Of a stretch of 41,045 bases of DNA, positions 1 through 6,577 are shown piece after piece. The stretch lies in NCBI GenBank assembly GCA_028683855.1, contig JAQUHA010000031.1:1-41045 (forward strand), read 5' to 3'. The stretch's first letter is position 1. Every line of letters begins with the position of its first letter. Source of the DNA: Desulfuromonadaceae bacterium (GTDB lineage: Bacteria > Desulfobacterota > Desulfuromonadia > Geobacterales > Pseudopelobacteraceae). Made by a program: the position numbers and the translations under genes. The notes below the pieces were generated by a model. The model searched no databases and was not told where the DNA came from. It saw only the letters and a list, made by a program, of their open reading frames with translations.

Positions 1-55
1 AAGCAACCTTTGCCTTGAATTCGGATGTGCGTTTCGTTCTCATGCTTGCCATCAT
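1..55 (-). CDS. IS3-family transposase OrfA, N-terminal fragment
   Basis: The minus-strand frame starts at ATG 55-53 (a second ATG follows at once) and reads MMASMRTKRTSEFKAKVA before leaving the window. The R-x-S/T-x-E-F-K-A-K-V-A pattern is the usual beginning of the helix-turn-helix OrfA protein of IS3-family elements, which binds the IS ends. A GGAGGT ribosome binding site lies a few bases upstream. Only about 18 residues are visible, so the subgroup cannot be given. Confidence 0.65.
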   Translation of the reverse strand, partial: MMASMRTKRTSEFKAKVA

Positions 56-84
56 AGATTACCTCCGTAATCAGGGGCAAACCA
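1..84 (-). mobile_element. End of an IS3-family insertion sequence (partial)
   Basis: Read on the minus strand, a TG-starting end (TGGTTTGCCCC, from position 84 downward) is followed within about 30 bases by a ribosome binding site (GGAGGT) and the start of a transposase OrfA-like reading frame that runs off the window. The end resembles IS3-family termini, which begin with TG and often contain a run of C. The exact boundary is inferred: the neighbouring RlpA frame loses family similarity at about positions 85-93, which fits insertion there. The rest of the element is outside the window, so the second inverted repeat and target duplication cannot be seen. Confidence 0.6.
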
Positions 85-87
85 AAC

Positions 88-852
88 TTAACTACCTGTC
101 CGAAAAACCGTAAGCATTATAGATTGCGCTGTCTGTAATGAGGAGTAGAGTCCGAGGCGTACCCTGTAGAAAGTATTTCCATCCACAAATGCCTCCTGTA
201 CTTCGGCGGCACCATATTTTCTTTTTAATTCAGCGGCATAGCGATACGCATTTGTTCTGTTTCTTAACGCTGCAACCTGGAGAGCAAATCTGCCGTCATC
301 ATAGCTTGTCGGTGGGCGATAATGAGAATCATTTCCGGATCCATCTCCCTTATAACCTAGAGCGGTTATTTTTACCTCTGCAACCCCCTCCTGAAGCATA
401 TCCAGCTCACGTGCGGCACGTTCCGACAGGTCAATTATACGTCCACTTACAAAAGGACCCCGATCATTTATTCGTACTATTATCTCTCTGCCGGTTCGTT
501 TATGATTTACTTTAACATAGACTCCGAGTGGCAGGGTTTTGTGTGCAGCGGTCATATCATTCATATCAAACAGTTCACCGCTGCTTGTTTTACGCCCATG
601 GAAATCGCTGCCATAACTGCTGGCAATTCCCTCCTGAACAAAGCCGACGTGACTTGAAAGTGGCTCATAACGCTTCCCTGCAACAGTGTATGGTTTTTGT
701 ATCGGTCTTGCCTGTGATGTATGATTGCTATAGTCTTTTGGATATGATCGTTTCTGAGTTGCACAAGCAGAGATTAGACAGCAGGATATAACTACTGGGA
801 GGATCCTTGTAATCCTCCCGGTAGCTGTGATGTTTGGTATTGTATAGGTCAT
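88..852 (-). CDS. rlpA: RlpA-like septal-ring lipoprotein, C-terminus clipped by IS
   Basis: RlpA proteins are outer-membrane lipoproteins that act on peptidoglycan denuded of side chains at the division septum. The 254-residue product has a hydrophobic N-terminus ending in a lipobox (LISAC, Cys about 30). It then has a double-psi beta-barrel domain at about 72-165, with the family hallmarks ASSYG, FHGRKTSSGE, AAHKTLPLG, NDRGPF and RIIDLS, and a SPOR domain from about 188. The SPOR domain stops about ten residues early (VFRTGS then stop) exactly where the IS3 end begins, so the last strand is probably missing and septal targeting may be weakened. The start lies 7 bases after the cytochrome c7 stop, so the two are probably co-transcribed. 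The only upstream AAAGG is rather far away, and expression may depend on coupling. Confidence 0.85.
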   Translation of the reverse strand: MTYTIPNITATGRITRILPVVISCCLISACATQKRSYPKDYSNHTSQARPIQKPYTVAGKRYEPLSSHVGFVQEGIASSYGSDFHGRKTSSGELFDMNDMTAAHKTLPLGVYVKVNHKRTGREIIVRINDRGPFVSGRIIDLSERAARELDMLQEGVAEVKITALGYKGDGSGNDSHYRPPTSYDDGRFALQVAALRNRTNAYRYAAELKRKYGAAEVQEAFVDGNTFYRVRLGLYSSLQTAQSIMLTVFRTGS

Positions 853-859
853 AAATTAG

Positions 860-1195
860 TCAGGAACCTTTGTGGCACTGATGACATTCTACAGGTCCAC
901 GCCCTTTTTCACGGTGGCACCCTTTGCAAAAATAGTGTGCAACTCTTTCGTCAAAGCGTGACATCATATGTTCCTTGGTCGGTTTATCAGTTTTATGGCA
1001 TGGAAGGCATGATTCTGTTTTCATGTTTACTTTATGAAGATCATGGTTGAAACGGACGTTACCCCTTGAGGATTTAAAAAGAAAATAGTGCTCTTTGGTA
1101 ACCGGATCAGTTTTTATGGTATATTCATCCTTAGCCAGTGCATTTGAGGCGATAGATAAAACTAACAGGACGACAAGGTAAAATCGATAGTACAT
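860..1195 (-). CDS. Periplasmic triheme cytochrome c7 (PpcA class)
   Basis: This is a small periplasmic electron carrier of the class III/c7 type that shuttles electrons between inner-membrane and outer-membrane redox proteins in Desulfuromonadales. The product has a Sec signal peptide (ending near SNALA) and about 90 mature residues. Three CXXCH heme sites are present (CLPCH, CKGCH, CHQCH), with spaced His ligands in the pattern GNVRFNHDLH that matches GDVKFPHKAH of PpcA. I place the start at ATG 1195 (MYYRFYLVV) because GGGAG lies five bases upstream. The ATG four codons earlier (1207) overlaps that ribosome binding site and has none of its own. It precedes the rlpA gene on the same strand and is divergent from the NudC gene. 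The exact paralogue cannot be given. Confidence 0.88.
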   Translation of the reverse strand: MYYRFYLVVLLVLSIASNALAKDEYTIKTDPVTKEHYFLFKSSRGNVRFNHDLHKVNMKTESCLPCHKTDKPTKEHMMSRFDERVAHYFCKGCHREKGRGPVECHQCHKGS

Positions 1196-1278
1196 GAACA
1201 CTCCCATATCAAAATTTAGTTGATTGGTTTAATATCATACAAATAGTAGTAAAGTAAAGTTAGTTGGGAAAAACATAT

Positions 1279-1284
1279 TATAAT
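1279..1284 (+). promoter_or_regulatory. Possible -10 element of the nudC promoter
   Basis: A perfect TATAAT lies in the AT-rich divergent spacer, about 43 bases before the preferred nudC start. No good -35 is visible at 16-18 bases. If used, transcription would begin near 1291, which would make the ATG at 1294 leaderless and favours the start at 1327 with GGAG at 1314-1317. Confidence 0.35.
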
Positions 1285-1326
1285 TAATAAGTTATGGCGC
1301 TATGTATCAATGTGGAGCTTATAAAA

Positions 1327-2184
1327 ATGTCTAATTTACTGCCGTTTAACTCAACTATTATCAATGAACTGTTTAAGCCGATGCCTCCTGAAGATGAACC
1401 AGACCTTGTATCTGGATTTTATCTGGTGTTGCAGGGATATGCTCTTGTTGTTTTGAAAGGTGTTGAGTTGACTCTCCTTTTATCGGAGTTTTTGCCGGTA
1501 GGTGCTGATTTAGAAAATAAAAAAATCAGGATCGGGTTTTGGGAGGGGAAACCACTATGGGCTATTCAGGTCTCCCCTGATTTGATTTTGCCACCGGAAT
1601 ATGAGGCTCTTCCGTTTCAGGGGGCGGATACGCGACTTGATAACAAGTTGGCTACCATAGCCGGTCGTGCTGCACAGATTATTTATTGGGAAGAACGAAG
1701 CCATTTCTGCTCGCATTGTGGGGGTGCGCTGGTGAGAATTCAAGAGTGCTGGGGAAAGCGCTGCCCTTCGTGCAGTTCTGAACATTATCCCCATATTCAT
1801 CCATGCATTATTGTTTTGGTTCGTCGGGATAAAGAGTTGCTTCTGATCAGGAATGCAGCCTGGGGGGTAGGCAGATTCAGCATGGTTGCGGGGTTTATTG
1901 AATTTGGAGAATCTCTAGAAGAGTGCGTTGAACGAGAAGTATTTGAGGAGACCGGTATTGAGGTGACGAATATTCGTTATGTAGGGAGTCAGTCCTGGCC
2001 TTTTCCAAGTCAGCTGATGATCGGTTTTACCGCTGATTACGCCGGTGGAGAGGTTGCCGCTGACGGCATAGAGGTCGTTGAAGCCGGCTGGTTTCACGAG
2101 GACAATCTGCCGGTTTCGCCTGGCGGTAAACGTAGCATTGCCCGCTGGATCTTTGAGACTTATGGCAAAAGTACCAATGAGTAA
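1327..2184 (+). CDS. nudC: NADH pyrophosphatase / NAD-capped RNA hydrolase, NudC family
   Basis: NudC hydrolyses NAD(H) to NMN(H) and AMP and removes NAD caps from RNA in the cytoplasm. The 285-residue product has a four-Cys zinc ribbon (CSHCGG ... CPSCSS) in the middle, followed by the Nudix domain. The full Nudix box runs G-F-I-E-F-G-E-S-L-E-E-C-V-E-R-E-V-F-E-E-T-G. The NudC signature that follows reads SQSWPFPSQ where the family has SQPWPFPxS, so the first Pro is replaced by Ser. E. coli NudC is 257 residues, and the extra length here is N-terminal. I chose ATG 1327 because GGAG lies nine bases upstream; an in-frame ATG at 1294 has no ribosome binding site. It is convergent with the chemoreceptor gene. 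Confidence 0.9.
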   Translation: MSNLLPFNSTIINELFKPMPPEDEPDLVSGFYLVLQGYALVVLKGVELTLLLSEFLPVGADLENKKIRIGFWEGKPLWAIQVSPDLILPPEYEALPFQGADTRLDNKLATIAGRAAQIIYWEERSHFCSHCGGALVRIQECWGKRCPSCSSEHYPHIHPCIIVLVRRDKELLLIRNAAWGVGRFSMVAGFIEFGESLEECVEREVFEETGIEVTNIRYVGSQSWPFPSQLMIGFTADYAGGEVAADGIEVVEAGWFHEDNLPVSPGGKRSIARWIFETYGKSTNE

Positions 2185-2210
2185 ATCTGTTTAATAGATT
2201 CAGGCAGTTG

Positions 2211-3887
2211 TTAAGATTTGAATCGTTCCATCTCTTTTTGAATAAGATCTATCTGTCCGGATAACTTTACAAGAACCTCATCCATGACCATTGTCGAGTT
2301 GACGTGTGTGTCGGTTGACTCCTCAAAGTCCTTAAGCGATTCTCCGATCTTTTCAGCGCTTGCAGACTGGAGCATTGATGCTTCACAAATCTCGGCAACC
2401 ATGACATTTATCTCTTCATTTGCGTTTACAACCTGGATTGCTGAATTCTGGTGATTATTTATTGAATGCATAACCTCACTAGTAAGGCTTCTCATTCTTT
2501 CAACTGCCAGTTTAATCAATTCATTTCCGTTGCTCTGTTCCTGTGTTGCGCGGGCGATCTGCTCTACCATTTCAGCTACATGATCCATGGCTGATTTCAT
2601 AGCCATTCCAGCTTCTGACTGGTTGACTGCAGTACGGTTTATCTCAAGCATCTGGCTGCTCGCATTCTGACTTCCGGTTACAATTTTCAGGAGAGCCTCA
2701 CCAGAGCGTTGTGAAAGAGTACTCCCTTCTGCAATACGCTTCTCGGATATTGCGATTGCTTTAACTGCACGCTCGGTATCCTCTCTAACTCCTGATATTA
2801 TTTCAGCAATTTCCCTTGTGTTACTTCCTGTTCGTTTAGCCAGATTTTTTATCTCGACCGCTACAACTGAAAAGCTTTTTCCCCGCTCTCCTGCTTGTGC
2901 GGCGATTATTGATGCGTTAAGCGCCAGTAGATTTGTCTGCTCTGCCACTTCATCTATGACAGATAGTATTGTGCCTATGTTGGCAACCCGTTTAGATAAA
3001 TTCTCTATAGCGTCAAAAGTTATAGCTGATGAGGATTTTATTTCGTTAATGCCGGAGATTGTTGCATCGACAGACTTCCACCCATCCTCCGCATCATTTC
3101 TTACGGCTTCCGCAATACGTGCCGTGTCGGCTGCTTGAGTCCCGATCTGTCTGATTGCACTATCCATCATGTTAACAAGAGTTGTTGCTTTTGTTGTGTC
3201 TGTCGCGAGAGTAGCAGCATTCTCTTCTATCTGACGGACCGATGCAGCCATTTCAATAATGGATGAACTGACCTCTTCTACTGAGAGTACGAGAGACTCA
3301 AGGTGTTGTGTTGTTAAATCGAGGCTTTGGGACATACCGGTCATTGAGGTTGTATTGCTGGAGGATAGGGATGAAAGTGTAATTACTGAGTCCGATATGT
3401 CGGTTATAGAGCGGTTTATTTCTCTTATGGCTGCCGAGGTATGTTTAAGCCCTTCAGACTGGATCGCTGCTGATGATACTCCTGTTTCGGAGAGATGCTT
3501 GATAGTTTCGGAAATACCCCTCAGTTCGTGAAGTGAGGAATGAATTTTTGCTATTGCGCCTGCCAGCCTGAGCATCATCGAGTTGAAATTTTCCGCCAGG
3601 AGGGACATTTCAGATTCCCCCATAAAACTAACCCGTTCGGTCAGCTCTCCATCAGCAGCTCTGTTCATTGCTCCGGCGAGTTCATTGATCCTTACTACGA
3701 GCTTACGAGCCGCAAGGATCCGGATTACGGCTGCTATGGAAAGTATGTTGAATGAATAAACTGTGATGTAAAATGCTTTGTCAGGTATATCCTTAAACAG
3801 GATGGCTATAAGCCCGGCAAGAGAGAAGAGTATGCCAAGCACAAGGAGTAATCTGATAAGGTTTGTCCCTGTTTTAAGCTGTTTCAC
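2211..3887 (-). CDS. Methyl-accepting chemotaxis protein with minimal periplasmic loop
   Basis: This chemoreceptor would signal to CheA through CheW. From the GTG start at 3887 it is 558 residues: two transmembrane segments at about 13-32 and 41-60 with only a few residues between them, a HAMP domain to about 115, then the long helical signalling domain. The hairpin tip reads [24 protein letters not shown], close to the family [11 protein letters not shown] core but with I-I-A-A-Q replacing the usual I-E-A-A-R. No C-terminal CheR-docking pentapeptide is present. With almost no periplasmic domain it probably senses something in or inside the membrane (inference). The longer open frame begins at TTG 3902, but AGGGG lies six to seven bases before the GTG, which I prefer. 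Confidence 0.88.
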   Translation of the reverse strand: MKQLKTGTNLIRLLLVLGILFSLAGLIAILFKDIPDKAFYITVYSFNILSIAAVIRILAARKLVVRINELAGAMNRAADGELTERVSFMGESEMSLLAENFNSMMLRLAGAIAKIHSSLHELRGISETIKHLSETGVSSAAIQSEGLKHTSAAIREINRSITDISDSVITLSSLSSSNTTSMTGMSQSLDLTTQHLESLVLSVEEVSSSIIEMAASVRQIEENAATLATDTTKATTLVNMMDSAIRQIGTQAADTARIAEAVRNDAEDGWKSVDATISGINEIKSSSAITFDAIENLSKRVANIGTILSVIDEVAEQTNLLALNASIIAAQAGERGKSFSVVAVEIKNLAKRTGSNTREIAEIISGVREDTERAVKAIAISEKRIAEGSTLSQRSGEALLKIVTGSQNASSQMLEINRTAVNQSEAGMAMKSAMDHVAEMVEQIARATQEQSNGNELIKLAVERMRSLTSEVMHSINNHQNSAIQVVNANEEINVMVAEICEASMLQSASAEKIGESLKDFEESTDTHVNSTMVMDEVLVKLSGQIDLIQKEMERFKS

Positions 3888-4065
3888 GCACCACCCCTTC
3901 AAGATTTATTGCTGAGTTAAACTATACGAAGCTTTACCGCTCTAATATTACCTATTCCGCTCCTGTAACCAAGGAAAAAATGCAGATACGAACTAAAAAT
4001 AGTTGTTCGATCAGTAAAAAAATCTGTAAATACTTATAACTACTTTAGTGTCTGTGCTATATGCC

Positions 4066-4090
4066 ATAAAAGACTGTAATGGTCTTTTAT
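4066..4090. promoter_or_regulatory. Perfect 9-bp inverted repeat, possible operator/enhancer site
   Basis: ATAAAAGAC and GTCTTTTAT flank a seven-base centre (TGTAATG). The site lies between two divergent genes, so a terminator is not needed there. It is centred about 100 bases upstream of the predicted start of transcription from the sigma-54-like element, a usual distance for an activator site. Function is inferred. Confidence 0.4.
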
Positions 4091-4153
4091 ATATAAAAAT
4101 CAGCCTGTTATAACGTAAACGGTATCCTTTTTTGTTGACGATATGAGTTAATA

Positions 4154-4170
4154 GTGGCAGTATCACCGCT
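4154..4170 (+). promoter_or_regulatory. Weak sigma-54-like promoter before the 12-heme cytochrome
   Basis: GTGGCAGTATCACCGCT keeps GG at -24 and GC at -12 with the required ten bases between them and matches TGGCA in the -24 box. It misses the two T residues of the -12 box. It would give a leader of about 70 bases. Confidence 0.4.
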
Positions 4171-4250
4171 CATTTTATTCGGGCTAAGAGAAACCAGAGT
4201 CCTTTCGCATATATGATTGGCTCATATCACACAGAAGCAGGAGGGAAAAG

Positions 4251-5120
4251 ATGAAAAAGTTGTTAGTCATGATGAAGATTGTCACTCTGTCGGCATTGCT
4301 GATGGGAATGACAGTGTTTGCTGCTGGAGCGGCTGACCCGAAACCGTCATTGTCGAATGGCGATTGCGTGAAGTGTCACTCGGCAGCACCGGATGCTATT
4401 GCAGCAAATGGCGGAGCACACAAAACACAGGTAAGTTGTCAGGATTGCCATGCCGGTCATCCGCCAACAGTTAAAAAGATTATTCCTGCTTGTAGCCAGT
4501 GTCATAGTGGTAAAGCACACTACAGTCTTTCCGCTTGTCTCCGTTGCCATAACAATCCTCACACTCCGAAAGTTATTAAGCTGGCAAACAACATCACAGA
4601 TGAATGTCTGACTTGTCACACACCTCAGATCGCAAAGTTAAGAGAAGTGAAGAGCAAGCACTCAGCGCTCGCCTGCAGCTTCTGCCATAACGTACATGGT
4701 AAAATTCCTCTCTGTACCCAGTGCCACAAACCGCACAGCAGCGATATGCTGGTTTCTGACTGCAAGCGTTGTCACCAGGCTCATATGCCAACTGTTGTAG
4801 CTTATGGTTCTGACACAACAAACAAAATGTGTGCAGCCTGCCACAAGAATGCTTTTGACCTCCACAGCAAGACAGATACCAAACATAAAGGCGTTAACTG
4901 CGTGACCTGTCATAAGGATAAGCACAAAACTGTTCCTACTTGCCAGGCTTGCCACGGTGCACCGCATCCTCCGCGTATGCTTGCTCGTTTCACCAAGTGC
5001 GGTGAGTGCCACAATATAGCTCACGATCTCAACAGGTGGGAAACAGGTACGCTTAAAAAGGGAGATGTAGAAAAAGCAGAAACATTAAAGCAGAGTAAAA
5101 AAGGTTCTAAAAAGAAATAG
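4251..5120 (+). CDS. Dodecaheme c-type cytochrome, exported
   Basis: This 289-residue multiheme protein has twelve CXXCH heme-binding motifs (CVKCH, CQDCH, CSQCH, CLRCH, CLTCH, CSFCH, CTQCH, CKRCH, CAACH, CVTCH, CQACH, CGECH). That is one heme per roughly 22 residues, a density expected of a heme wire. A Sec signal peptide (ending near FAAGA) predicts export, and no lipobox or membrane anchor is seen. The Lys-rich tail (KKGSKKK) is unusual and might bind an anionic partner. It is probably part of a periplasmic or extracellular electron-transfer chain, in line with the c7 cytochrome nearby. I cannot assign it to a named Geobacter cytochrome. The start is supported by GGAGG seven bases upstream. 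A strong terminator follows. Confidence 0.9.
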   Translation: MKKLLVMMKIVTLSALLMGMTVFAAGAADPKPSLSNGDCVKCHSAAPDAIAANGGAHKTQVSCQDCHAGHPPTVKKIIPACSQCHSGKAHYSLSACLRCHNNPHTPKVIKLANNITDECLTCHTPQIAKLREVKSKHSALACSFCHNVHGKIPLCTQCHKPHSSDMLVSDCKRCHQAHMPTVVAYGSDTTNKMCAACHKNAFDLHSKTDTKHKGVNCVTCHKDKHKTVPTCQACHGAPHPPRMLARFTKCGECHNIAHDLNRWETGTLKKGDVEKAETLKQSKKGSKKK

Positions 5121-5143
5121 TCCTTTTGTAGGTAAATATGAAT

Positions 5144-5181
5144 AAAAGAGAGCCGGCGGAGTGATCTGTCGGCTCTCTTTT
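5144..5181. terminator. Bidirectional intrinsic terminator
   Basis: A perfect 12-bp stem (AAAAGAGAGCCG / CGGCTCTCTTTT) with a 14-base loop has an A run on one side and a T run on the other. It lies between the converging cytochrome and DUF294 genes, so it can serve both strands. Confidence 0.9.
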
Positions 5182-5228
5182 AATCTAAAATTTTTGGCGG
5201 TCAGGTTCTCCGGCAGTTGTTTTACAGA

Positions 5229-6431
5229 TTATACAATGTGGAAGTTGTGGTGAATAATACTCTGCAGCTCTTCGGTTTTGATAAGCGCCTGACGTATCTT
5301 CTCCCGTTCAGCTGTCGACAGCTGGTAAGGATTCAGGTAATGTGAGTCTCTCTGAATTCCTTTTAATGCTTTTATCTGTATCTCTATACGATGTCTTGTG
5401 AGGGTTTTGTAAGCTGAAGTAAGTTCTCTGGCGAAATATGGCGAGAAGCTACCCTCAGTTTGCAGGAGTGAAATCCGCTTCAGCGTGCTTGTACCTTGAA
5501 CACTTTTGCTTATGGCAAGAATTCTGACATTCATTACAAGCGGTGCCCAGGCAAGAAGCTTTACGTTGAATTCACCCTTGTGATCACCACTCCCCTCTGT
5601 CCAGATTCGTTTCATAAAGCCAAGTGCCAGCCTCATCTCCGTAGCTGCTTTTGCCATTCCCCATAAGACCTGGAAATACTCGAGCTCCATACTTCTGATC
5701 ATATCAATCAGCTCGGCAGCCAACTTCTTATCGCCGGCTACAAAGCGGGCATCTGACATTACAATCAGATCCATCACATTCTTTCCAATATCTTCCACTT
5801 CGTATCTTACTATGGAGAAGAGACGTTTACGCCACTGGCTGATTGAGCCGCGCCAGGTCTGGTTTGTCGGCATTATATCTCCGCTGCATTTTGCAAATCC
5901 CGCCTCCTCCAGCCTGACAACCAGACGTTTGGAAAACTCTGTAAAATAGTTGTCTGCCTCTTCCCCCCCCCCATCACCATAAACTATCAAATTATCCTGA
6001 TCAGTTATAAGCGTCTGCTCTTCACGCCCGTCACTTCCCATGCTGATGAGTGAAAAAGGAACGTCTGGAGTTGAAAAACCTGCGGCATCCATTTCTTTAC
6101 TAACATTATCCAGAACCCTGTGTGAGATAGCATCACGGTAAGTTGTGCATGAGTGGTGTAGATCAGATACTGATGGGACAAATAGAAAACGCTCAAGCTC
6201 TATCTGATTAAGGCGCTCATGAATAGTTTTGAGCTCTGATCCGTGAAGGTTATGTATAGATTCGGTAAGCAGTCTGTTTGCTGATGACCACTCAGTTATC
6301 TTGTCATAGTCTGTTTTGATTGTAGCAGAGATCATTTTAAGAAATGGTTCTATGTCTTTGCAGTGACAAAACTTAGTGATATCAGTCAGGTCTGGTAGAT
6401 TCTGACTCTCTGGACTTACCATGTAATTCAT
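5229..6431 (-). CDS. DUF294-type putative nucleotidyltransferase
   Basis: The 400-residue protein carries the GlnD-like nucleotidyltransferase signature at about 132-147: G-S-D-G-R-E-E-Q-T-L-I-T-D-Q-D-N, with D144 and D146 as likely metal ligands. The following helical region fits the DUF294 C-terminal domain. Family members often also carry CBS and cyclic-nucleotide domains; neither is seen here, only about 125 N-terminal helical residues. The substrate is unknown, and protein uridylylation/adenylylation is a family-level guess. The coding strand has ten consecutive G residues (5963-5972) giving Gly154-156 just after the active-site motif, so a slipped base would truncate the protein. GGAG lies ten bases before the ATG; a second in-frame ATG is three codons later. 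It is divergent from the histidine kinase gene. Confidence 0.8.
   Translation of the reverse strand: MNYMVSPESQNLPDLTDITKFCHCKDIEPFLKMISATIKTDYDKITEWSSANRLLTESIHNLHGSELKTIHERLNQIELERFLFVPSVSDLHHSCTTYRDAISHRVLDNVSKEMDAAGFSTPDVPFSLISMGSDGREEQTLITDQDNLIVYGDGGGEEADNYFTEFSKRLVVRLEEAGFAKCSGDIMPTNQTWRGSISQWRKRLFSIVRYEVEDIGKNVMDLIVMSDARFVAGDKKLAAELIDMIRSMELEYFQVLWGMAKAATEMRLALGFMKRIWTEGSGDHKGEFNVKLLAWAPLVMNVRILAISKSVQGTSTLKRISLLQTEGSFSPYFARELTSAYKTLTRHRIEIQIKALKGIQRDSHYLNPYQLSTAEREKIRQALIKTEELQSIIHHNFHIV
5963..5972 (-). repeat. Ten-G homopolymer inside the DUF294 gene
   Basis: Ten C residues on the plus strand (G on the coding strand) lie within codons 153-157 of the DUF294 gene. Tracts of this length are prone to slippage, and the current length keeps the frame open. 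Confidence 0.9.
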
Positions 6432-6577
6432 CTGTTCAGAACTCCGATGTGGTGGGGTGGCTCAAGATGAGTTGGACTATAGCACAATATTCTATAAGTT
6501 TAATGTCTTTCGTTGTTTTTTTTGCCGATGTGTGAGATAAAAAATCCGCAAACTCCATGACGCAAGCGGAGAAGTGA

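Larger units (their letters stand above)
3888..4250. other. Divergent intergenic region between chemoreceptor and 12-heme cytochrome
   Basis: This 363-base AT-rich spacer has no convincing coding frame. It holds an AT-rich perfect hairpin (4066-4090), a sigma-54-like element (4154-4170) and a short inverted repeat ATATGA-N5-TCATAT (4211-4227) just before the cytochrome ribosome binding site. I see no known riboswitch pattern. Confidence 0.6.

Noticed and set aside
73-100. GGGGCAAACC followed by a T/A-rich stretch recalls the conserved core of the GEMM-I cyclic-di-GMP riboswitch, common in Geobacter.
   Set aside because: The second conserved parts (GCAAAGCC and the receptor helix) are absent, and on the other strand the bases form the IS3 end and leader.
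138-515. 125-codon plus-strand open frame opposite rlpA.
   Set aside because: No ribosome binding site or recognisable domain; fully inside a gene with clear family motifs on the other strand.
6472-6498. TTGGAC ... TATAAG as a sigma-70 promoter for the CHASE4-like kinase gene.
   Set aside because: The spacer is only 15 bases, which is too short for a confident call.
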